Source: Sphingobacterium rhinopitheci
GTDB taxonomy: Bacteria; Bacteroidota; Bacteroidia; Sphingobacteriales; Sphingobacteriaceae
NCBI RefSeq assembly: GCF_022627575.1
Contig: NZ_JADEYQ010000008.1
Coordinates: 62,001 to 126,000 of the forward strand
Direction: 5' to 3'
DNA length: 64,000 nt
A program made the translations under genes and the position numbers. Below, in pieces: positions 37,784-45,508 of the stretch. Position 1 is the stretch's first letter. The number at the start of each line of letters is the position of its first letter. A model generated the notes under the pieces. The model was not told the DNA's origin. It worked only from the letters and a program-made list of their open reading frames with translations, and did not search any database.

Positions 37784-38191
37784 ATGTTCATTAATAGAGA
37801 AGATTTGCACCGTGAAGTGAGGTTTAAGACATCGCGATCGGGTGGAGCAGGGGGACAAAATGTAAATAAAGTAGAAACTAAAGTAACGCTGCTTTGGGAT
37901 TTTTATGCCGCCAATAGCATCAATATATACCAAAAGGAATGTATTGCTCGTAAATTGGCTAATCGTATTCAGGCGGATGGACTGCTATATCTGGATTCTT
38001 CGGAAAGCAGAAGCCAATTGGAAAATAAAGAAATAGCGCTCGATAGATTAGTGAACTTGTTGAATACCGCTTTAATGCCTTCCAAGAAAAGAATAGCAAC
38101 ACGTATACCTCGATCAAAAGTATTGGCGCGATTGGAAGGAAAAGCAAAACATGCCAATAAGAAATCCAACCGCCGTTGGCGAATGGATTAA
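37784..38191 (+). CDS. arfB: ArfB-like ribosome rescue factor (GGQ peptidyl-tRNA hydrolase)
   Basis: The 135-residue protein carries the catalytic release-factor motif within SRSGGAGGQNVNKVETKV (GGQ at residues 23-25). Its C-terminal tail is strongly basic, containing KSNRRWRMD. This is the ArfB/ICT1 pattern, in which the tail enters the empty mRNA channel of a stalled ribosome and GGQ hydrolyses the peptidyl-tRNA. Absence of codon-recognition domains excludes RF1/RF2. It is monocistronic, divergent from bshA with an 83-base shared upstream region. Confidence 0.92.
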   Translation: MFINREDLHREVRFKTSRSGGAGGQNVNKVETKVTLLWDFYAANSINIYQKECIARKLANRIQADGLLYLDSSESRSQLENKEIALDRLVNLLNTALMPSKKRIATRIPRSKVLARLEGKAKHANKKSNRRWRMD

Positions 38192-38235
38192 TACATATTT
38201 TAACAATATTTCTCTGAAAACTAAAAAAATAGTTG

Positions 38236-38257
38236 TAAAACTAAAACTTTAGTTTTA
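38236..38257. promoter_or_regulatory. Candidate operator of the BlaI-type repressor
   Basis: A 22-base imperfect-free palindrome has arms TAAAACTAAA and TTTAGTTTTA separated by AC. It lies 58 bases before the repressor gene start at 38315. BlaI/MecI repressors bind short dyads in front of their own operons, so this is the most likely operator; no binding consensus was tested. Confidence 0.55.
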
Positions 38258-38314
38258 ACTTAGTCTTGTAATCGATTATAGGCAGACGTGCCCTTATTAT
38301 TAAATAATAGAGTT

Positions 38315-38683
38315 ATGGACGAAATTAAAGAATTAACAAAGGCAGAGGAGCAGATCATGCAAGAGCTGTGGGATATGGAAGGAGGCTTCGTCAAAGAAGT
38401 GATCGACCGATTACCCGAACCCAAGCCTGCTTATAATACAGTGTCTACTATTGTACGGATCTTAGAGACCAAGGGTTTTGTAGATCATGAAGCATTCGGC
38501 AAAAGTCATCGTTATATTCCAAAGATTCAAAAGGACGTGTATAAAAAGGTGATTGCAGACAAATTGTTAAACGGTTATTTTGACAATTCACCCAAGCATA
38601 TGCTATCTTTCTTTTTGGAGGAGAACAAATTAGATGTCAAAGAGCTAGATGAGTTATTGGCTTTGATAAATAAACACAAGTAG
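38315..38683 (+). CDS. BlaI/MecI/CopY-family transcriptional repressor
   Basis: The winged-helix DNA-binding domain spans residues ~5-75: LTKAEEQIMQELWDMEGGFV, the recognition-helix region PAYNTVSTIVRILETKGFV, then the wing. A short dimerisation helix bundle completes 122 residues. The ATG at 38315 is chosen over one 27 bases upstream because homology starts there. It is 33 bases before an M56/TonB gene, the standard Bacteroidota pairing in which the M56 membrane peptidase is thought to relieve repression. Confidence 0.92.
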   Translation: MDEIKELTKAEEQIMQELWDMEGGFVKEVIDRLPEPKPAYNTVSTIVRILETKGFVDHEAFGKSHRYIPKIQKDVYKKVIADKLLNGYFDNSPKHMLSFFLEENKLDVKELDELLALINKHK

Positions 38684-38716
38684 TCGGCTACGGCTACTTT
38701 ATAAACTTAGAGAATT

Positions 38717-40015
38717 ATGATTTACTTACTTATTGTGACTCTTGCTTTGGCAATAGGCTATGTGCTATATCTAATAAGTTTTAGAAACCTTACTTTTTTT
38801 CAATGGAATAGGTTTTACTTATTAGGGATGGTGCTCGTCTCTTTATTGATACCAATAGGATTATTTATCGACCTATCTATGTATTTTTCAGTAGCAGAAA
38901 ACCTTCCTACGATTCATTTTACGTCAGTAATAGATGATGTTGTGGTTATAGGTAATAATACTTCGCAGGCAATCTATTTGATAGATTTCATCTTTTGGTT
39001 TTATTGGATTGGGGTAGGCTTGTGTAGTATACTGTTGCTATTGAAGATTGGGAAGCTAAGAAGTGCTTTCCTACAACGTCCTACATACAGTAGTTTTTCT
39101 TTTTTCAATAAGATCGTATTAGGGGCCAATGTGCAAGATATCCAAGAGATCAATGATCATGAAAAAGTCCATGTACAACAGGGACATTCTTATGATATTG
39201 TATTGCTCGAGATAGTAGGTATTTTCAACTGGTTTAATCCTATTGTTTATTATATCAAGAAAGAGCTAAAATTTCAACATGAATGCATCGCAGATGAGAT
39301 CTGTTCTACGGATAAGGTTTCGTATGCAGAGTTACTATTAGCGCATGCCATGCATACAGATGTAAATCTATTGCGGCATGAGTTTTCAAATCATTCATTT
39401 TTAAAGAAAAGAATTATGATGTTATTCAAGAATAAATCAACAAACAATAAAAAGCTATTTTACTTATTTACGCTTCCGCTCGTGGGGGTATTGGTCTTAT
39501 CGACCTTAGTATTCAACACGTCCAAAGCGCGTGAATTCGTACAGGTCGTAGAAAATAAAGTAGAAGATGTATCATTGCCATCCCCAAAAATAGAGGATAT
39601 CAGCAAAGGGATTGCGGATCAGTCGATCGAGGAATTACAACCTGTAAAAATAATAGATACCACAAAAAGGAAACTACTAGAAGGAGGGGACGAGCTATTT
39701 GTAACAACAGAAATAAACCCTGAGCCACCAGGTGAGATTGAAGCATTTCGGAAATGGATAGGGGAGAATTATCAATTTCCACAAGAGGCTATTGATGCTG
39801 GACTTACAGGTACATTGGAAGTTAATTTTATTGTGGAAAAAGATGGGGTACTAAGTGATATTCACATTACCAAAGACTTGGGCTTTGGAACAGGTGAGGC
39901 AGCAGTAGCGCTAATGAAGAAATCTCCCAAATGGTCTCCTGCGATACAAAATGGACAAGCAGTTCGTACTGCATATACATTGCCTATTCGACTAGATTTG
40001 TCAGCCATGGATTAA
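38717..40015 (+). CDS. M56 (BlaR1-type) membrane peptidase with C-terminal TonB domain
   Basis: Four hydrophobic helices (~3-22, 33-52, 92-113 and ~245-265) surround the zinc peptidase motif HEKVH at residues 148-152, followed by FQHECIADE, the third ligand region. After the last helix come a periplasmic linker and a TonB C-terminal domain (from ~340, FRKWIGENYQFPQEAIDAGL). This M56-TonB fusion is common in Bacteroidota and could pass TonB-type contact across the envelope while cleaving the BlaI-type repressor. Its inducing signal is unknown. A frame-shifted extra TonB-like domain lies just downstream. Confidence 0.9.
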   Translation: MIYLLIVTLALAIGYVLYLISFRNLTFFQWNRFYLLGMVLVSLLIPIGLFIDLSMYFSVAENLPTIHFTSVIDDVVVIGNNTSQAIYLIDFIFWFYWIGVGLCSILLLLKIGKLRSAFLQRPTYSSFSFFNKIVLGANVQDIQEINDHEKVHVQQGHSYDIVLLEIVGIFNWFNPIVYYIKKELKFQHECIADEICSTDKVSYAELLLAHAMHTDVNLLRHEFSNHSFLKKRIMMLFKNKSTNNKKLFYLFTLPLVGVLVLSTLVFNTSKAREFVQVVENKVEDVSLPSPKIEDISKGIADQSIEELQPVKIIDTTKRKLLEGGDELFVTTEINPEPPGEIEAFRKWIGENYQFPQEAIDAGLTGTLEVNFIVEKDGVLSDIHITKDLGFGTGEAAVALMKKSPKWSPAIQNGQAVRTAYTLPIRLDLSAMD

Positions 40016-40057
40016 GATCGTGATATTGGAGCCTCTTTTTAAGAACGAGTAGAGGTA

Positions 40058-40401
40058 ATGGCTGAGCCAAAAGGGGGGATTTCAACTTTTAGAAAATATA
40101 TTGGTGATCATTTGGAATATCCAAAGCGTATCAAGGATATAAGGAATTAGGGAAGATTGAAATGTATTTTGAAATTGATAGCAACGGAAAACCTACTAAT
40201 TTTAGGGTAATCCGTGAAACGGATAGCAACTTAGGAATTTCACTAAAGACGTTAATTGAAAAATATGGCGATTGGGCTCCTGCACTAATTAATGGACGTA
40301 AAGTCGGATATAGATATAGTATTGAGGTGGTATTGAAGTATGTAAATAGTGTAGGAACCATAGAAGTGATGGGGCTAAAAAGTGGTGATTTCATAAGTTA
40401 A
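40058..40401 (+). pseudogene. Frame-shifted TonB C-terminal domain
   Basis: From ATG at 40058 the frame reads MAEPKGGISTFRKYIGDHLE, clearly homologous to the TonB domain of the preceding gene (EAFRKWIGENYQFP), and stops at TAG 40148-40150. One frame over, the same domain continues (ELGKIEMYFEID and beyond) to TAA at 40399-40401. A one-base loss or gain near 40138-40148 (an A/G-rich stretch) explains it. It may be a duplicated last domain, or a degraded second TonB protein. A sequencing error cannot be excluded from the sequence alone. Confidence 0.7.
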
Positions 40402-40408
40402 TCTACAT

Positions 40409-41236
40409 ATGTCTAGGATTAAAGTATTTTTTTATAGTTGTTTATTACTATGCTGTAGTTGCAGTTCTTATCGCTTTGCTAAGGATGGCATATTTGTCAA
40501 CGATGTAGACGAGTACTTTAATCCTAAAGAGGAAATCAATGTATGGTTGTATTCCAATTTCTATCCTTATCGCGGACTTGATAAGGGCTTACGTATCGGT
40601 AGTCTATATGATTCGGACAAGGCAGTATTAAAAAAAATAGGCTGGAGCGGTAAGCATGCTAAGTTATTGTTCTCAGCTATTCCGGAGTCAGGTCCAATAT
40701 ATCATATCATCGCTATTCAACATTTGCGACAAAATTTGAATCTAGAGGATATGGACAGGCTAGCAGTAGATTCTTCCTTTTTTTACCAAAGAGATTATAA
40801 GATGGAACAATTAGATATCAGGCATGTGTATATACCGTATGGGCGAGATAGAGCATTGAGCTTGGTATACTATAGCAGTGCAGCGCAGTATGACGCTTGC
40901 CCATTTTGCAAATTGGATTACTTAGCCCGTATCAATGCCAATGCGTTGCAACATCAAAAATCTTCTGCCCTTTCTTGGCAGATAAATGAATGTGCCGATG
41001 CGGAAGTTGAGGGAACACGAATTGCGGTAAATGTCGACTTTATAAAAAAATATAAGTATTTATTTTTAAAAGTTTACGCAGATTATGGTACATCAACAGG
41101 GATCCAATATTTTCAAATTCTTAATAGCAAATCTATCCCAGCGCTAAAATTGAAACTCTGTCCAGATCGCTATATTGTAGAATGGACAGATAGCAAGCAC
41201 TATATTCTTCAAGTTGATACCCTTGTGGTGAAGTAA
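40409..41236 (+). CDS. Lipoprotein of unknown function
   Basis: The 275-residue protein has a hydrophobic N-terminus with several cysteines (LLLCCSCSSYRF), consistent with a lipoprotein signal, although the exact lipidated cysteine is uncertain. The mature part is soluble, with a CPFCKLDY pair near residue 170 that could bind metal or form a disulfide. I recognise no family. It follows the frame-shifted TonB remnant by 7 bases, so it may belong to the same transcript. It converges on cbpM with only 2 bases between the stops, inside a shared hairpin. Confidence 0.75.
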   Translation: MSRIKVFFYSCLLLCCSCSSYRFAKDGIFVNDVDEYFNPKEEINVWLYSNFYPYRGLDKGLRIGSLYDSDKAVLKKIGWSGKHAKLLFSAIPESGPIYHIIAIQHLRQNLNLEDMDRLAVDSSFFYQRDYKMEQLDIRHVYIPYGRDRALSLVYYSSAAQYDACPFCKLDYLARINANALQHQKSSALSWQINECADAEVEGTRIAVNVDFIKKYKYLFLKVYADYGTSTGIQYFQILNSKSIPALKLKLCPDRYIVEWTDSKHYILQVDTLVVK

Positions 41237-41264
41237 GGTTACTGATTATTCAGTAATCTTACTT
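41231..41264. terminator. Bidirectional hairpin spanning two convergent stop codons
   Basis: Arms 41231-41245 and 41250-41264 are complementary over 15 bp with one G-T mismatch. The hairpin covers the last codons and stop of the + lipoprotein gene and the last codons and stop of the minus cbpM gene. It probably ends both transcripts, although U-runs are short. Confidence 0.6.
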
Positions 41265-41511
41265 TCTCTTGTAGATCATTGATTTTAACCAGCAATTGCT
41301 GTACTACATCCAATGCTGGGAAGTTCAATTCCAGTTCATGATGCCAGGTATAGTATTTTTCTACCTGTGGCAATTGTTCTTCATGGAGGTATTCTTGACT
41401 TTCTATATATTGGATTTCTATCAAACCATGTACATGCAACTCATGTATAAATGTCGTTTCAATCTTGTAGGATTGGCAAATATCATTGATTTTATATAGT
41501 TGATTTTCCAT
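41239..41511 (-). CDS. cbpM: CbpM-like chaperone modulator
   Basis: This is a 90-residue, MerR-helix-like protein. It has an N-terminal winged helix-like segment (YKINDICQSYKIETTFIHEL), the HGLIEI turn, and a C-terminal helical coiled stretch (LLVKINDLQEKVRLL). CbpM binds the J-domain of CbpA and inhibits it. The identification rests on its position 4 bases after the cbpA-like gene and on its size and pattern. Confidence 0.82.
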   Translation of the reverse strand: MENQLYKINDICQSYKIETTFIHELHVHGLIEIQYIESQEYLHEEQLPQVEKYYTWHHELELNFPALDVVQQLLVKINDLQEKVRLLNNQ

Positions 41512-41515
41512 GTGA

Positions 41516-42418
41516 TTAGTTATTTAGGGTAGATACTTTTTGTAATAATTCCAATTGTTCTTCCGTCAATGAAGTCGGTATTTTGATGTTTATCTCTGCA
41601 TAATAGTCGCCAAAAGCATTTTCCTTTTTATAAACAGGAAATCCTTTGCCCTTCAGGCGTATCTTAGCGCCATTTTGAGTATATGGTTTTATCTTTACTT
41701 TTACTGGACCTTGAAAGGTGTCTATCACAGCATCCCCACCTAATATTGCCGTAAATACATCGACATCAGTCTTGGAATAGATATCATTGCCTTTGCGGTC
41801 ATATTTGGAATCTTGCTGTATATGAAAAGTGATATATATATCACCATTAGGACCGCCATTTTGCCCTTGACCTCCTTGTCCAGCAAGTTTTATCTTCTGC
41901 CCATTTTCTATTCCTGCCGGGACAGTGATCCGTATGTTGCGACCATTGGCGGTAAATGTTTGTTGGTGCGTGGTTGCTGCTTGCTGTAGGGTAAGCTGTA
42001 CATCGGCGGTATAATCTTGGCCTCTAAAGTTTGTTTGTCTGCCTCCCCCGCGTCGTGAGCCAAACATCTGCTCAAAGAAGTCAGAGTATTCGCCCGCATC
42101 ATAGTTGCCATTATAGCCAAATCCATCAAATGGATTTTGTCCTCCTCCAGTGTTACGTCCATATTGTTGCTGTGCACGTTGTTGCTCATCACCATGCTTC
42201 CAATTTTCACCATATTGGTCGTATTTTTTTCTTTTCTCAGGATCCGATAATACCTCATTGGCTTCATTAAGCTCCTGAAATTTCTTCTTAGCTTCCTCGT
42301 CACCAGGATTTACATCGGGGTGATATTTGCGTGCCATCTTGCGGTATGCCTTTTTTATCGCATCCGTTGTTGCAGTCTTTTCTATTCCTAATACTTTATA
42401 ATAATCTAAAAATGCCAT
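41516..42418 (-). CDS. cbpA: CbpA-type DnaJ-family co-chaperone
   Basis: The N-terminal J-domain (residues ~5-70) contains the HPD motif in YHPDVNPGDEEAKKKFQELN. A Gly/Phe-rich linker (~85-135, GFGYNGNYDAGEYSDFFEQM) follows, then two beta-sandwich substrate-binding domains (from ~135, with VPAGIENGQKIKLAGQGGQG). There is no CxxCxGxG zinc domain, so it is a class B protein like CbpA rather than DnaJ proper. It stimulates DnaK. It is followed by cbpM in the same operon. Confidence 0.93.
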   Translation of the reverse strand: MAFLDYYKVLGIEKTATTDAIKKAYRKMARKYHPDVNPGDEEAKKKFQELNEANEVLSDPEKRKKYDQYGENWKHGDEQQRAQQQYGRNTGGGQNPFDGFGYNGNYDAGEYSDFFEQMFGSRRGGGRQTNFRGQDYTADVQLTLQQAATTHQQTFTANGRNIRITVPAGIENGQKIKLAGQGGQGQNGGPNGDIYITFHIQQDSKYDRKGNDIYSKTDVDVFTAILGGDAVIDTFQGPVKVKIKPYTQNGAKIRLKGKGFPVYKKENAFGDYYAEINIKIPTSLTEEQLELLQKVSTLNN

Positions 42419-42469
42419 ACTTTGCTATTTATTTAAAAACAATGAAAGATAAGATTTGTTTACGAAAAC

Positions 42470-42503
42470 AACATAAGGCTTTGGTTTCCCAAAGCCTTAT
42501 GTT
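42470..42503 (-). terminator. Terminator of the GntR/ABC operon
   Basis: A perfect 15-bp stem (42470-42484 with 42489-42503) with loop TTTC overlaps the stop codon of the last gene (42502). Its core is identical to that of the terminator at 45446-45485. Confidence 0.85.
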
Positions 42504-43311
42504 ATTTGTTTAAGTTGTAATAGCTGAGATTGCCAGTAGGATAGATATTAACATACATTTGCTGTTTTTCTTTTTCAAGTTGTAACGATTCAAAATTATT
42601 ATCTACATAATTGCTTGTTTGCTTTTGTCTCTTGATATTTGATTTTCCTATTAGCGATGCACGGAGGCTATCGATAGCATTTAATGGGTCTACATATACC
42701 ATGCTATTATATATCTTCATATCAATGTTTGGTACTATGCAATGCGTAAGAGTTAATGTTGATCTATCTTTTACAGTTATATTCTTTAGGCTAAATTGAT
42801 GTTCTCCTGAAAGGATAATATCTGATTTATTTTCTATCGCTAATTCTAATGATGGTTTATCGGTAGGTAGTAACTTTACGATACCAATATTGTTTAGCAC
42901 TATATTATTTGTGTTGGAACTTAGTTCTAAAGCTATTGATGGATTAAAATACCCTTCTTTGATCTTTACTAGGAGTGTATCTTTATTCGTTGTGAACAGA
43001 AGGTGGTCCAGTTCGAAAGAGCTGATTTTTGGGTGCTGATTATTAGCTGATATATTCATTGTTGAATAGCCAAATAAATAATTGTTATTTCCTGTTATCT
43101 TAATGACTTTTGTACCCGTAGGAATTGAATAACTTTGTTTTTCTATAGGTTTTTCAAACTTCAATATTATTGCCGATAGCCAATCAGTAGGTATTTTTTC
43201 CTTTTTATTGTTAACAAATACTGTAGCCGTTAGCTGCGGTATAGCAATTAGCAGTATTGTTAGTGCGATGGAAGCACTTATGAGAATTGTATATATTTTC
43301 ATGTTATGCAT
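42502..43311 (-). CDS. Membrane-anchored protein of unknown function, last gene of the ABC operon
   Basis: This 269-residue protein has one N-terminal hydrophobic anchor (~residues 7-30). Its long extracytoplasmic part contains many short strands with Asn/Ser/Leu/Ile repeats (for example NIVLNNIGIVKLL and HQFSLKNITVKDRSTLTLTH), suggestive of a right-handed beta-helix, the shape of DUF2807-like or adhesin folds. I do not recognise it. The ATG at 43311 overlaps the GntR stop; a second ATG at 43302 follows directly and may be the start. Position implies co-regulation with the ABC transporter. Confidence 0.72.
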   Translation of the reverse strand: MHNMKIYTILISASIALTILLIAIPQLTATVFVNNKKEKIPTDWLSAIILKFEKPIEKQSYSIPTGTKVIKITGNNNYLFGYSTMNISANNQHPKISSFELDHLLFTTNKDTLLVKIKEGYFNPSIALELSSNTNNIVLNNIGIVKLLPTDKPSLELAIENKSDIILSGEHQFSLKNITVKDRSTLTLTHCIVPNIDMKIYNSMVYVDPLNAIDSLRASLIGKSNIKRQKQTSNYVDNNFESLQLEKEKQQMYVNIYPTGNLSYYNLNK

Positions 43312-43657
43312 GTTTATAAAGGGTTACTATTTCTTGTTCACTAATACCAAGCAGTTTTGCAGTATGCAATGCTTGTACTAGTTCATTTGCCTTGAAAGAT
43401 TCTACACGGAGCTTTTTGATAAGTATAGATGCATCTTTTACCACAAAAAAACCTATCCCTCGTTTGTTGTAGATAATATTATCGTTTTGCAGCTTTTCAT
43501 AGGAACGCATTACCGTATTAGGATTGACCTCTAACTCTGCTCCCAAATCTCTGACGGATAGTATTTTCGTATCTTCTGGCCATTCTTGTTGTAGAATACG
43601 CTCATATACATATTCTACAATTTGTAGATATATCGGTTTGTCGGTATTAAAATCCAT
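43304..43657 (-). CDS. GntR-family transcriptional regulator, YtrA subfamily
   Basis: The 117-residue protein has a winged helix at ~5-75: PIYLQIVEYVYERILQQEW at the start and VRDLGAELEVNPNTVMRSYE as recognition helix. The C-terminal extension is short (~45 residues). That size is the YtrA subfamily, whose members are usually encoded with ABC transporters and repress them. It lies between the permease and the 269-residue membrane protein. The inverted repeat upstream of the operon (45319-45352) is its likely target. Confidence 0.92.
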   Translation of the reverse strand: MDFNTDKPIYLQIVEYVYERILQQEWPEDTKILSVRDLGAELEVNPNTVMRSYEKLQNDNIIYNKRGIGFFVVKDASILIKKLRVESFKANELVQALHTAKLLGISEQEIVTLYKHA

Positions 43658-43658
43658 A

Positions 43659-44495
43659 TTAGTTTTCTTTTTGTTTAAGTAGAAAATAAAAGGACATTAT
43701 TAAACAGATAAACATAATGGGGAAGTATATATAGTAGACCGTTTCATAAGCATATGATGTTACTTCTAATGCCATATTGTGATTCATTTTGATAAGGCTA
43801 TTTCTTAAGTAAAAAGCTATAAATAAAACAGAGACGATCAATGATATTCCTTTTATGATACTATATTTTTGAAACAATAGAATAAAATTAATAATTAGCG
43901 TATTACACACTAAACTTAGGATTAATATACTTGATAGATGCTTGGTGCTATTAAGAAAAGGACTGTAGTCAACTGAAAATAGATAGCCATTTCTGGTTCT
44001 ATATTTGTATAGTTCACCTATACTTTCTTGTAATGTTAATACTTCATTGAAATATTTTGATCTTAAATATTGTTTGATAGCAAAATCTAGTAGCGTTGTA
44101 ATAAAGATGCTTATAATGGTACATCCTATAATAATCACTAGAAAGGATATTACTTTATCTTTTGCTGCTATAGGTAGTATTCTATTTAGTGTATTTGACT
44201 TGAGCTGATTTGTTGGATTTACCAATAGTATAATGGTACATAGAATAGGAATTATTATTGTCAACTCATTATTAAAATTAAGAGATTCTAAAAATATTAA
44301 ATACTCTGTATTTGATGCAAATGCATTTTTATTTAGTGTACCGATTAGTAAAGGTATGATTTGTTTATTTGCGAAAAATAGGGAGAGTACATATAATAAT
44401 AATGTAATAAGAGTGATAGACAACAAGCTAATGTATCCTGAGCCATGGCATATCTCACGTATGCTGTAATAGTGTTTTTTTAATGTATTCCTCAT
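43659..44495 (-). CDS. ABC transporter permease-like membrane protein
   Basis: This 278-residue protein has about six hydrophobic segments (starting near 20, 65, 115, 190, 215 and 252). It has the layout of ABC-2-type permeases found in YtrA-controlled operons, with the largest polar loop around 140-185. Motif-level identification is not possible; the call rests on topology and on its place between the ATPase gene (2 bases) and the GntR gene (1 base). Substrate is unknown; envelope-active compounds are a common inducer of such systems. Confidence 0.8.
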   Translation of the reverse strand: MRNTLKKHYYSIREICHGSGYISLLSITLITLLLYVLSLFFANKQIIPLLIGTLNKNAFASNTEYLIFLESLNFNNELTIIIPILCTIILLVNPTNQLKSNTLNRILPIAAKDKVISFLVIIIGCTIISIFITTLLDFAIKQYLRSKYFNEVLTLQESIGELYKYRTRNGYLFSVDYSPFLNSTKHLSSILILSLVCNTLIINFILLFQKYSIIKGISLIVSVLFIAFYLRNSLIKMNHNMALEVTSYAYETVYYIYFPIMFICLIMSFYFLLKQKEN

Positions 44496-44497
44496 TT

Positions 44498-45307
44498 TTA
44501 TAGTTTTTGGTCCTGAATTGCATTAAATAATAATTCGATGTCTATCGCTGTCTCTCTATTATCTTGGTTGTGTCGTATAGTTTTGTAATTGGCAATAGAT
44601 TTTTCGGAATATAGTATGTCATCTGTAAGCATCGACGTATAACCAAAAGAATATAGTTGTAATATAGCATTGATATTACTATCCAATACCAGTAGGCCCT
44701 CTTTGATAATCAATACATGATCTATTAGATTTTCGATGTCATGGACGAGGTGTGTAGATATAATTATGATCTTCTCGTCATCCGTCACTTTGGCTAATAA
44801 TTTGCGAAATATTGCTTTACTAGGTATATCTAGGCCATTCGTTGGTTCATCCAATAGGAGCAATTTGGTATTTGTCGCCAAAGCAAAGGCTAAATGGAAT
44901 TTCTTTTGTTGCCCAAATGATAATGATTTTATTTTGCTTTTTGGTGCTATATTAAAAGCGATGAGTGCTTCCTCAAACAACTGATGTGAAAAATCTTTGT
45001 AAAAGATGCTATATATCTTTATAAATTCTGGAATATGAAGTGCTGAGCTAGTAGGTTGATCTGGAACCATGTAGAGCTGCTCAAAATATTCTTTTGATCT
45101 TTCGGTAGAGGGAAACTTGTTGTCAATAGTAATTACTCCCGTTTTAGGAAATAGTAGTCCTGCTAATAATTTTAGCAAGGTGGTTTTTCCTTCTCCGTTT
45201 AAGCCTAATAGCCCATATATTTTTCCGGATTGTAGTTGTGTTGAAATACTTTTTACTATTGGTTTCTCTTTCTTGTAGTAAAAGCCAAGATTGTTAATAG
45301 TTATCAT
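44498..45307 (-). CDS. ABC transporter ATP-binding protein
   Basis: This is a nucleotide-binding subunit of 269 residues. Walker A is LLGLNGEGKTTLLKLLAGLL near residue 35. The signature motif is the variant LSFGQQKKFHLAFAL, and the Walker B region is LLLLDEPTNGLDIPSKAIFR, with the switch histidine in IIISTHLVHDIE. It is the first gene of the ATPase-permease-GntR-membrane protein operon. It probably powers export (ABC-2 type). Confidence 0.95.
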   Translation of the reverse strand: MITINNLGFYYKKEKPIVKSISTQLQSGKIYGLLGLNGEGKTTLLKLLAGLLFPKTGVITIDNKFPSTERSKEYFEQLYMVPDQPTSSALHIPEFIKIYSIFYKDFSHQLFEEALIAFNIAPKSKIKSLSFGQQKKFHLAFALATNTKLLLLDEPTNGLDIPSKAIFRKLLAKVTDDEKIIIISTHLVHDIENLIDHVLIIKEGLLVLDSNINAILQLYSFGYTSMLTDDILYSEKSIANYKTIRHNQDNRETAIDIELLFNAIQDQKL

Positions 45308-45318
45308 AAGTTTATAAT

Positions 45319-45352
45319 TTAGTAGTGTACTAGTTTGCTAATACACTACTAA
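45319..45352. promoter_or_regulatory. Candidate YtrA-type operator before the ABC operon
   Basis: Perfect 11-bp inverted arms 45319-45329 (TTAGTAGTGTA) and 45342-45352 are separated by 12 bases, giving AGTGTA-N12-TACACT. It begins 12 bases upstream of the ATPase start codon. The half-sites resemble the AGTGTA/TACACT dyad that I recall for B. subtilis YtrA. Binding by the operon's own GntR regulator would cover the promoter region and repress. Confidence 0.65.
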
Positions 45353-45445
45353 GGTATATTATTATTTTTATAATATCAATAGTATTTATCAATTTGTGTG
45401 ATTAGAGGTTTAGTAGGATAAGCTGCGGTTGCCTTGTATAGTATA

Positions 45446-45485
45446 AACAAGATAAGGCTTTGGTTTCCCAAAGCCTTATCTTGTT
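45446..45485 (-). terminator. Terminator of the sigma/anti-sigma/DUF417/MsrAB operon
   Basis: A perfect 18-bp stem (45446-45463 with 45468-45485) with loop TTTC lies 24 bases beyond the msrAB stop. It shares the core AAGGCTTTGG-TTTC-CCAAAGCCTT with the hairpin at 42470-42503. Confidence 0.85.
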
Positions 45486-45508
45486 CTATATAATAAAAAA
45501 AGTACGAT

